Shown: positions 1 through 5,502 of the stretch, in pieces
How the letters are laid out: every line of letters starts with the position of its first letter
Position numbering within the stretch: the first letter of the stretch is position 1
Assembly (NCBI GenBank): GCA_015485895.1
Contig: WFSR01000016.1
Coordinates: 1 to 6,329, forward strand
From: Candidatus Microgenomates bacterium
GTDB taxonomy: Bacteria > Patescibacteriota > Microgenomatia > UBA12405 > UBA6130
DNA length: 6,329 bases
Direction of reading: 5' to 3'
Position numbers and translations under genes: made by a program
The notes under the pieces: generated by a model
What the model was told of the DNA's origin: nothing
The model's database searches: none
What the model saw: the letters and a program-made list of their open reading frames with translations, nothing else

Positions 1-17
1 AGCTTTAGCCTTTAGGC

Positions 18-41
18 AGCTCTTCAGGGCTTTTCATTTTT
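18..41 (+). terminator. weak candidate intrinsic terminator of an upstream gene
   Basis: A 5-bp stem (AGCTC, 18-22; GGGCT, 27-31, including one T-G pair) closes a TTCA loop and runs into a T-rich stretch interrupted by CA (31-41). A second small hairpin (GCC 8-10 with GGC 15-17) lies just before it. The stem is short, the T-tract is broken, and it merges into the heptad array. No gene is visible upstream inside the window, so this is only a candidate. Confidence 0.22.
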
Positions 42-145
42 CCTAGTTCCTAGCTCCTAGTTCCTAGTTCCATTTTCACTTTTCACTTTCCACTTCTTTT
101 TCACTTTTCATTTTTAATTTTTCACTTTTCCTAGTTCCTAGTTCC
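33..145. repeat. degenerate 7-bp tandem array (TTCCTAG / TTCACTT type)
   Basis: Reading in steps of seven from 33, nearly every unit begins TTC. The units are TTCATTT, TTCCTAG x2, CTCCTAG, TTCCTAG, TTCCATT, TTCACTT x2 and TCCACTT. A 4-nt slip (96-99) follows, then TTCACTT, TTCATTT, TTAATTT, TTCACTT, TTCCTAG x2 and a final TTCC. That is 15 full units plus a partial one, arranged as a CTAG block, a CACTT block and a CTAG block. The + strand is strongly pyrimidine-rich. Arrays of this flavour (AAGTGAA and CTAGGAA on the other strand) are, from memory, common between genes in Patescibacteria; their role is not known to me. The array ends two bases before the TATAAT box at 148, so any -35 element would lie inside it. 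Confidence 0.85.
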
Positions 146-147
146 GC

Positions 148-153
148 TATAAT
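148..153 (+). promoter_or_regulatory. -10 box (TATAAT) of the PEBP-nuclease operon
   Basis: A perfect sigma-70 type TATAAT sits just upstream of the first + strand gene. No good -35 hexamer is found 16-18 bp upstream: the region at about 124-131 reads ACTTTTCC and belongs to the heptad array. There is no TG extension either. A start site about 7 nt downstream would fall at about 160, on top of the ATG at 159, implying a leaderless or nearly leaderless message. The position fits a real promoter, but the missing -35 keeps confidence moderate. Confidence 0.55.
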
Positions 154-158
154 GAGAT

Positions 159-698
159 ATGAAGAAACTCGGTTTGGCGGGCGGGGTTATTCTTTTGCTT
201 TTTGGCTTTTTCTTTGTTAAAAATAGATTAAGGAAACCGCCAATGCCAAATGTAACTATCACTTTAACCAGCCCGGCATTTGCTAACGGGGCCTTTATCC
301 CCCGCAAATACAGTTGCCAGGGCGAGGACATCAACCCTCCTTTGCATTGGGAAAACACCCCCCAAAATACCCAATCTTTAGTCCTTATTGTCGATGACCC
401 TGATGCGCCGGCCGGCACCTGGACCCACTGGCTAGTTTGGAATATCAACCCCCAGATCAATGACATTCCCGCCAATAGCTTACCTCCGGGCGCCAATTTG
501 GGCAAAAATGATTTTCAAAAACTGACTTATGGTGGCCCTTGTCCACCCAGCGGCACCCACCGCTACTTTTTCCACCTCTTTGCCTTGAATACCCGACTTA
601 GTTTATCCAACGGCAGCTCCCGCGCTAATCTCGAAAAAGCTATGCAGGGTCACATTTTAGCCCAGGGTGTTCTGATGGGACGTTATCAAAAGGAATAA
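159..698 (+). CDS. membrane-anchored PEBP / YbhB-YbcL family (Raf kinase inhibitor-like) protein
   Basis: This 179-residue protein belongs to the phosphatidylethanolamine-binding protein family, bacterial YbhB/YbcL branch, whose molecular function in bacteria is poorly defined. Residues 1-27 form a signal anchor: KK, about 16 hydrophobic residues, then the positive KNRLRK, with no lipobox cysteine. The PEBP domain fills about 31-176. It shows GEDINPPLHW (55-64), the pocket signature DDPDAP (79-84) with His90, and GGPCPPSGTHRY (125-136) with His134. Cys53 and Cys128 sit at positions where bacterial relatives often carry cysteines, so a disulfide is possible. The start at 159 is chosen because the in-frame N-terminus makes a convincing membrane anchor. 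It has no Shine-Dalgarno and a TATAAT only 6 nt upstream, so translation would be leaderless. An internal ATG at 243 (Met29) has AAGGA at good spacing and would give a soluble 151-residue form, close to E. coli YbhB length. The stop is followed immediately by the nuclease ATG. Confidence 0.9.
   Translation: MKKLGLAGGVILLLFGFFFVKNRLRKPPMPNVTITLTSPAFANGAFIPRKYSCQGEDINPPLHWENTPQNTQSLVLIVDDPDAPAGTWTHWLVWNINPQINDIPANSLPPGANLGKNDFQKLTYGGPCPPSGTHRYFFHLFALNTRLSLSNGSSRANLEKAMQGHILAQGVLMGRYQKE
230..245 (+). promoter_or_regulatory. ribosome-binding site and alternative internal start (Met29) of the PEBP gene
   Basis: AAGGA (230-234) lies 8 nt before an in-frame ATG (243-245), textbook Shine-Dalgarno spacing. 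The upstream ATG at 159 lacks any such site. Use of this start would remove the membrane anchor and give a cytosolic protein beginning MPNVTITL. AAGGA also encodes part of the basic Arg-Lys stretch after the anchor, so the match could be coincidental. It is recorded because it decides between two localisations. Confidence 0.4.
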
Positions 699-1271
699 AT
701 GAAAATAAACTACCGCCTTTTAGGGCTTTCTTTTCTTATTGCCATCGTTATCGGTTTTCTCGGCAGCCTTCTTCCTCAATCCCCGCTAACATTATCAGCT
801 CCTCGCCCCCCTCATCGTTATCAAGCCCGGGTATCGTTTGTTATTGATGGTGACACTATCATCCTCGATAATGGCCAGCACATCCGCTATCTGGGCATCG
901 ATGCTCCTGAAGATACCCATTACCATGATTGTTTCGGCCATCAGGCCACTCTTGCCAACCGCCGCCTAGTCGACCATCAACTAGTTACTCTCCAATTTGA
1001 TCGCCAAAAATATGATCACTATGGCCGCCTTCTGGCTTATGTTTGGGTGGGCTCGGTTTTTGTTAATGCTTACCTAGCTCGCCAAGGTTATGCTAGATTA
1101 GAGCTTATCCCACCTAACCTAACCTATGCTTCGGAATTAACTAGACTTACACAAGAAGCTCAAAAATACCACCGCGGGCTTTGGCACTATTGTCCTACCA
1201 ACTATCAACATCATCATCGACCGCTAAAAGATAGGGCGGTATTTCCGTCAAAAACAATGACGGTCCATTAA
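699..1271 (+). CDS. membrane-anchored thermonuclease (SNase-like, Ca-dependent nuclease)
   Basis: This 190-residue staphylococcal-nuclease family protein is predicted to cut DNA/RNA outside the cytoplasmic membrane. Residues 7-25 form a hydrophobic signal or anchor segment; no convincing signal-peptidase site follows. The SNase fold runs from about 42 to 163. Catalytic positions are conserved: Asp50 and Asp52 in VIDGDT, Arg63 in IRYLGIDAPE, Asp68, Glu71 and Arg110 in HYGRLLAYV. These match S. aureus Asp19, Asp21, Arg35, Asp40, Glu43 and Arg87. The domain ends at the usual GLW (160-162); Cys78 and Cys165 could pair. Residues after about 166 are a His-rich, low-conservation tail lying antisense to the helicase gene. 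The ATG directly follows the PEBP stop (TAAATG), with AAGGA (690-694) only 4 nt before it, so the two genes are probably co-transcribed and translationally coupled. Family assignment is secure; extracellular location is inferred. Confidence 0.93.
   Translation: MKINYRLLGLSFLIAIVIGFLGSLLPQSPLTLSAPRPPHRYQARVSFVIDGDTIILDNGQHIRYLGIDAPEDTHYHDCFGHQATLANRRLVDHQLVTLQFDRQKYDHYGRLLAYVWVGSVFVNAYLARQGYARLELIPPNLTYASELTRLTQEAQKYHRGLWHYCPTNYQHHHRPLKDRAVFPSKTMTVH
1195..1271. other. tail-to-tail coding overlap with two small hairpins
   Basis: The nuclease gene (+) and helicase gene (-) share their last 77 bp in opposite directions. Two inverted repeats lie inside: ACCGC (1220-1224) with GCGGT (1236-1240), and CCGTCA (1245-1250) with TGACGG (1258-1263), a 6-bp stem with a 7-nt loop. 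GACCG (1219-1223) can alternatively pair with CGGTC (1261-1265). No T-run follows either hairpin on either strand, so they are not ordinary intrinsic terminators, and no separate terminator exists between the genes. The pairings are read directly; any role is unproven. Confidence 0.5.
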
Positions 1272-3003
1272 CCTGGCGACGGCCAAAGCGAAATCGCCGC
1301 TGAGCATAACTTAAAAACAGTCTTTCTTTAGTTCGGGTAATACCTACATAACAAAGTCTCCGCTCTTCTTCTAATTTCTCCGGATCCCCAGCGCTACGTC
1401 CATCGGGGAAGATGCCATTTTCCAAACCGGTTAGAAAAACCGCCCGAAACTCTAGGCCTTTGCTAGCATGAATAGTCATCAACCGCACCGACTCTTGCAA
1501 TTGCGAATCAACGTCTTTTTCCCCTTGGACCAGAGAAGCGTTATTTAAAAAATCACCCAATTGGGGATATTGCTGACTGACATTAAAAAGTTCCTCGATA
1601 TTCTGGCGGCGGCGGCGATTATCAACCGTGTCCCGTTTTAATTTATCCCAATAACCACTAGCCGTAACAATTGTTTCCAACAATTCCCCGGTAGTCTTTG
1701 TCCAAGGAGTATTATCAGCCACGAATTGACGAACCTTAGCTTGGCGGCGGACACCCATATTGTCACGAATCCGATCCCAAGCCAAAATATCGTCCGGCTG
1801 ATAAACCACCCGTAGAAGCGCCAAGATATCTTTGACCTCAGCTCGGCTATAAAATCCCACCCCACCAACTAAGACATAGGGAATCTGGCGGCGGAAAAAG
1901 ATCTCTTCAAAAACACGCGACTGGGCGTTTGTCCGATAAAGAATTGCCATCTCATTTAGGCCCCAACCCTGGCGGCGGAGGGAAACAATTCTGTCGGCAA
2001 CAAACTCTGCTTCTTGAACTTCTGTTTTAGCCCGATAAAGAACAATTTTTTCACCCGGACCATGCTGGGAGCGAAGATGGAGAATGGGGTGACGATGGTT
2101 ATGGGCAATAATAGCCCCGGCTGCTGCCAAGATATTAGCCGTGGAGCGGTAATTTTCTTCTAAATTAACGGTGGCCATTTCGGGAAAATCACGCCGTAGA
2201 GAAAGCAGGTTATGATAATCCGCCCCCCGCCAGCCATAAATTGCCTGGGAAGCATCCCCAACTACCGTCAAATTCTGCCCCCGGGCTAACAACTTCGTTA
2301 ACTGATATTGGCTTTTGTTGGTATCCTGATATTCATCAATCAGAAGATAACGGTAGCGGCGGCGATATTTTTCTAAAATCGGCGGGTCATTTTGCCACAA
2401 TTGGACTGTTTTGAAGAGAAGGTCGGCAAAATCCAGGGCTTTTTGCTGGGCCAAAGCCTCTTGGTATACCCGGTAAATTTCTCCTACCTGGCGCTGGTAA
2501 TCATTTTCGGCCGTGGCTAAAAATTCATCCGCCTCCCAAAGATTATTTTTCAGTCGGCTAATTTGGGCCCGCAACTTAGCCACTGGCCACTCCTTTTCGT
2601 TCCGGTGAAATTTTTTTAAAATTTTTTGCAGAAGCCGTTTTTGATCATTTTCATCATAAATAACAAAATTCCGATCGACGCCCATTTTAGGTCCATCCCG
2701 GCGCAAAATCTGGACCGCAAACGAATGGAAAGTGCCAGCAAAAATACCCCTACCGGGCATTTTTATCCTCAACTGACCCAATAATTGCCGCAACCGTTGG
2801 CGCATTTCCCCAGCCGCTTTATTAGTAAAAGTTAACAACAAAATGCACTCCGGTGAAATATTTTTTTCGGCAATCAACCAAGCTGCCCGATAAGTCAAAA
2901 CCCGCGTTTTGCCGCTGCCGGCGCCAGCGAGCACCAAAAGTTGGCGGCCGTCATAGGTCACTGCTTTCCGCTGGGCTGGATTCAAATCCCGCCAAAAATC
3001 CAT
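1195..3003 (-). CDS. compact UvrD/PcrA/Rep-type superfamily 1A DNA helicase
   Basis: This 602-residue ATP-dependent 3'-5' DNA helicase belongs to the UvrD/PcrA/Rep family, cytosolic, used in repair and in clearing replication blocks. Motifs, numbered from the ATG: Q-motif LNPAQRKAV with Gln11; Walker A AGAGSGKT (26-33, Lys32); Ia TFTNKAA (58-64); Walker B DEYQD (223-227); III GDASQAIYGWRGAD (249-262); IV NYRST (284-288); RTNAQSR (357-363); V TIHASKGLEF (510-519); VI YVGITRTKERL (552-562, Arg557). The catalytic core looks intact. It is short: PcrA/UvrD proteins have about 720 residues. Compared with PcrA (Lys37, His565, Arg610, 724 aa, from memory), about 48 residues are missing between Walker A and motif V, mostly in the 2B region, and about 70 after motif VI, so there is no Tudor-like C-terminal domain. 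The ATG at 3003 overlaps the upstream TGA (TGATG); a TTG one codon earlier (3006) is possible. No Shine-Dalgarno precedes it, fitting termination-reinitiation coupling. The last ~24 codons overlap the nuclease gene. Confidence 0.95.
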   Translation of the reverse strand: MDFWRDLNPAQRKAVTYDGRQLLVLAGAGSGKTRVLTYRAAWLIAEKNISPECILLLTFTNKAAGEMRQRLRQLLGQLRIKMPGRGIFAGTFHSFAVQILRRDGPKMGVDRNFVIYDENDQKRLLQKILKKFHRNEKEWPVAKLRAQISRLKNNLWEADEFLATAENDYQRQVGEIYRVYQEALAQQKALDFADLLFKTVQLWQNDPPILEKYRRRYRYLLIDEYQDTNKSQYQLTKLLARGQNLTVVGDASQAIYGWRGADYHNLLSLRRDFPEMATVNLEENYRSTANILAAAGAIIAHNHRHPILHLRSQHGPGEKIVLYRAKTEVQEAEFVADRIVSLRRQGWGLNEMAILYRTNAQSRVFEEIFFRRQIPYVLVGGVGFYSRAEVKDILALLRVVYQPDDILAWDRIRDNMGVRRQAKVRQFVADNTPWTKTTGELLETIVTASGYWDKLKRDTVDNRRRRQNIEELFNVSQQYPQLGDFLNNASLVQGEKDVDSQLQESVRLMTIHASKGLEFRAVFLTGLENGIFPDGRSAGDPEKLEEERRLCYVGITRTKERLFLSYAQRRFRFGRRQVNGPSLFLTEIPPYLLAVDDDVDSW

Positions 3004-5018
3004 CAAAGTTTGTTGAGATAATAAACCTTACTCTTCCCCGCCTGAGCAACTATCGTCCCCCACTTTTGAAAGCGAGTTTCGTCCAAATCAGGATAATGGT
3101 CTCGCTCGCGGCTGCCGATAATCACATAGCGAACATGGTATTTCTTAAGAAGATAGCGAGCAACTGTTTTATTTTTCCCTTGGTAAATTGCCTCTACCTC
3201 CTTTTGGCGCCGGGCAGGAATCTCATAACCGCCACGCCAAAGCCATTCATGGACCAACCAACCCTCAACCGTCGGCAGGCCAGTATAAGCAGAAAGGCGA
3301 TCATCATGGGTATAACTTTGCCCAGCGGCCTCTAAAATTACCGGTTGGCCATGGAGATGGTTAAGCCAAAGGTAAATTTGATAGTCGTCGGCCATTTTTT
3401 GGCGAAACCAACGGCGGCCATCCAGACCTTGGTAACGCTTAATAGTTAGCCGGCCGTAGTAACCCCGGACTGCAAAAACAATAAAAAGCAATTGGGCGGC
3501 TGCCCCTAAGCCCATCGCTACCAGAGTTAGACGGAACCACCAGCGACCTGATTTAGTAGCTAATTGGCGAAAACGAGCAAAAATATAGCCACTGGCCAAA
3601 GCGTAAAGAACAAAAGCTTGGTAAACCAATTTAAACATCGTGTTGGCCCGGTGGTAGCCAACAGCATAAATATCCCGAACATAGATGACTTCCGGCAAAA
3701 AAACTAAAAATGTCGCCCAAACTGTCAAAGCCAAAACAAACCGGTCCATTTTCTGCCGCCTTTTCTGCCAGACAAGCACTATCCAATAAAAAGCGGCCAC
3801 CAACCAAAAAAATCCCCACAAAATAAGCAATTGCCACCAAAGGGAATGGGTTGGAGTAAAGGCGATACCCTGGGTGATAGAATGGAAAGAAAAATAAAAA
3901 GGCAAAGCGGTCAGCAAGGCCGCCAACAAGGTTAAGCTGCCAAATTGAAGCCAGCGGCGCCAGTTATTTTTCCAATAAAAGCCGGTTACCAGTGCCAGGA
4001 GGCCACCATAAATGGGAAAATCCCAAGCGTTGGTGGTAAACATAATGCCCAAAAGCCAGCCTAAAAATGCGGCCATTCCCCAACGGAAACGGCAGCGAAT
4101 AAAAATACCCAAACTAAAAAGAAAAAGCAAAACCAGTGGTAGACCATTAAGGTGAGCATGGAGATCGGCAACGATAAAAGAGTAACTAGGAAACTCATGA
4201 ATGGTTCGATCATGAGGATTGGGAGGGTAATAGCCGATAAAGCGGGTGGCATTGGGATACCAATAATGGGCTGGGCCATCCTTAAGAACGAAAACAATGG
4301 TGTGCAAGTTACCACCAAGGGTAAAAAGCAAAACCCCAATAAGTGCTGCCGCCCACAAATATCGTTTTTGCGCCAATCGGGTAACTCGGTCGCTAAGCCA
4401 GCTTAAGATAAGCACCAAGCCACCGCTAAAAGCGAGGGCAAAAATGGTAGCGATAAGGAGATTGTAGGCGATAAACGAAGGGAGCCCGCTAAAAAGGGTT
4501 AAGATGGCAGCTTGGAAATGACCAAAATAATAGTAATTAATCGATTGGCCGGCAAACCAGGGATCGGCAGGAGGTAACCAGTGACTACGAAGGATAGAAT
4601 TCAGAAAGCCAAAATCCATGAACTTCTCTAGGCCATCAATGTTGGGTTGGAAACCTCGCAACAGGCTCCAACCAGTAAGAGTCAAGCCAAAAATAAGCTC
4701 ACTGACAATTATGAATTTTATTTCCCCACCAGCTAGCCAGGGACGGTCTCGCCAAGCTAGCCAAATGCTGACTGCTAAAAGCAGTAAAACCACCAGAGAA
4801 ATTGCTCCTAAAGAAAAGGGTAAAATGTGGAAAGTGGCCAGCCAAAAAACAGTATAACTAATAATGGCTGTGGTTAGAATTTTGGCAAAAATCCAGCCAA
4901 AGGCCCAAAAACGCCGCGGGGCTAATTCACGCCAAAGGGGGAAAGAAAGGCCGCCCCAAAAAAGCAAGAAAAGCCACCAACGGAAAATAATTCCCAGATC
5001 ATTAAAAAGCAGTTTCAT
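3003..5018 (-). CDS. DUF2298 / 'YYY' multi-spanning membrane protein (GT-C glycosyltransferase-like)
   Basis: This 671-residue integral membrane protein has roughly 13-15 hydrophobic segments over 1-517 and a soluble tail (about 518-671). It matches the DUF2298 (Chlor_Arch_YYY) family. Signature blocks: NIDGLEKFMDFGF (126-138), the name-giving NYYYFGHF (161-168), EFPSYSFIVADLHAHLNG (275-292), NAWDFP (330-335), EVIYVRDIY (443-451), FKLVYQAF (462-469) and VEGW...WRGG (584-597). Conserved Asp128, Glu131 and Asp135 lie just after a membrane segment, where GT-C enzymes carry catalytic acids. That suggests a polyprenyl-phosphate-sugar-dependent glycosyltransferase, but the reaction is inferred, since the family is functionally uncharacterised as far as I know. 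The tail has VRYVIIGSRERDHYP (629-643), typical of this family's C-terminus. The ATG at 5018 overlaps the PAP2 gene by 17 bp, with only a weak purine run (AAGAAG) before it; the TGA overlaps the helicase ATG. Length suits a single-module member. Confidence 0.9.
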   Translation of the reverse strand: MKLLFNDLGIIFRWWLFLLFWGGLSFPLWRELAPRRFWAFGWIFAKILTTAIISYTVFWLATFHILPFSLGAISLVVLLLLAVSIWLAWRDRPWLAGGEIKFIIVSELIFGLTLTGWSLLRGFQPNIDGLEKFMDFGFLNSILRSHWLPPADPWFAGQSINYYYFGHFQAAILTLFSGLPSFIAYNLLIATIFALAFSGGLVLILSWLSDRVTRLAQKRYLWAAALIGVLLFTLGGNLHTIVFVLKDGPAHYWYPNATRFIGYYPPNPHDRTIHEFPSYSFIVADLHAHLNGLPLVLLFLFSLGIFIRCRFRWGMAAFLGWLLGIMFTTNAWDFPIYGGLLALVTGFYWKNNWRRWLQFGSLTLLAALLTALPFYFSFHSITQGIAFTPTHSLWWQLLILWGFFWLVAAFYWIVLVWQKRRQKMDRFVLALTVWATFLVFLPEVIYVRDIYAVGYHRANTMFKLVYQAFVLYALASGYIFARFRQLATKSGRWWFRLTLVAMGLGAAAQLLFIVFAVRGYYGRLTIKRYQGLDGRRWFRQKMADDYQIYLWLNHLHGQPVILEAAGQSYTHDDRLSAYTGLPTVEGWLVHEWLWRGGYEIPARRQKEVEAIYQGKNKTVARYLLKKYHVRYVIIGSRERDHYPDLDETRFQKWGTIVAQAGKSKVYYLNKL

Positions 5019-5502
5019 TCTTCTTTTTAGGCCAAAAATAATAAATTAAAAACAAAACTGTACCCAAAAACAAGCCACCAAGAATATCAATGGGATAATG
5101 AAGGCTAAAATAAACCCGGCCATAATTAACCAAAAAGATAATTGGTAGAAGAACCAAAAGCCACCACCAGCGAATCAAAAAAGCAAAACCGAGAACTAGA
5201 GCCGAGCGAAGACCGTGGCCGGAAGGAAAGCTCCCCCGTGAATAATGGCCCAACCAGGGCGGGGGAAGACGGTGAAGACGGTAAAAAGGCCGCGGCCAAG
5301 GTGAAAAGTGCTTACCGAGAATTTCAATTATTTCCGAAATTATCAGCAAACCCAAAAAAGCCAAAAAAGTCTTCGGTTGGCGGAGAAAAAAATAAGTCGC
5401 CAGAGCCAGAATTAAAAGCCACAAAGCCCAATGGGAAAAGAAAAACAAAATAGGAATAAAATGACTTGTCGCTGGTTGCCAAAATAAAAATGAATGTATC
5501 AT
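5002..5502 (-). CDS. PAP2-family membrane phosphatase (lipid / polyprenyl pyrophosphate phosphatase type)
   Basis: This 166-residue polytopic protein has about five hydrophobic segments and all three PAP2 signatures. C1 is KHFSPWPRP (64-72, the K-x6-RP form). C2 is PSGH (93-96, with His96 the proton donor to the leaving group). C3 is R-x5-H-x3-D (Arg129, His135, Asp139), where His135 would be the phosphoryl nucleophile; a Gly replaces the usual Ser before Arg129. Family members dephosphorylate undecaprenyl pyrophosphate (BcrC/PgpB type), phosphatidylglycerol phosphate or related lipids at the outer membrane face; which one applies here cannot be read from the sequence. The length is normal for a compact BcrC-like enzyme. 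The ATG overlaps the preceding gene's TGA as ATGA (4 bp), and the 3' end overlaps the DUF2298 start by 17 bp. Its place between a flippase-like and a glycosyltransferase-like gene favours polyprenyl-phosphate recycling (inference). Confidence 0.93.
   Translation of the reverse strand: MIHSFLFWQPATSHFIPILFFFSHWALWLLILALATYFFLRQPKTFLAFLGLLIISEIIEILGKHFSPWPRPFYRLHRLPPPWLGHYSRGSFPSGHGLRSALVLGFAFLIRWWWLLVLLPIIFLVNYGRVYFSLHYPIDILGGLFLGTVLFLIYYFWPKKKNETAF

Noticed and set aside
33..145. The repeat block as a CRISPR array or origin iterons
   Set aside because: Units are 7 bp and contiguous without unique spacers, so it is not CRISPR. There is no replication protein gene or DnaA-box cluster nearby to support an origin.
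152..220. A 22-codon frame starting at ATG 152, a possible upstream leader peptide
   Set aside because: Its ATG overlaps the -10 box and would lie upstream of the predicted transcription start. It has no ribosome-binding site, and nothing in the peptide suggests attenuation.
131..505. Minus-strand open frame of 124 codons opposite the PEBP gene
   Set aside because: It lies wholly antisense to a recognised gene and its promoter/repeat region, has no recognisable domain and no ribosome-binding site. It is a shadow frame.
2853..3335. Plus-strand open frame of 160 codons across the helicase/DUF2298 junction
   Set aside because: Both underlying minus-strand genes have strong family motifs over this stretch. 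The + strand product is basic and low in complexity, with no family resemblance.
5142..5453. Plus-strand frame encoding a Lys/Glu-rich protein
   Set aside because: Its composition is simply the complement of the hydrophobic PAP2 codons (Phe/Leu become Lys/Glu). PAP2 catalytic motifs on the other strand show which frame is real.
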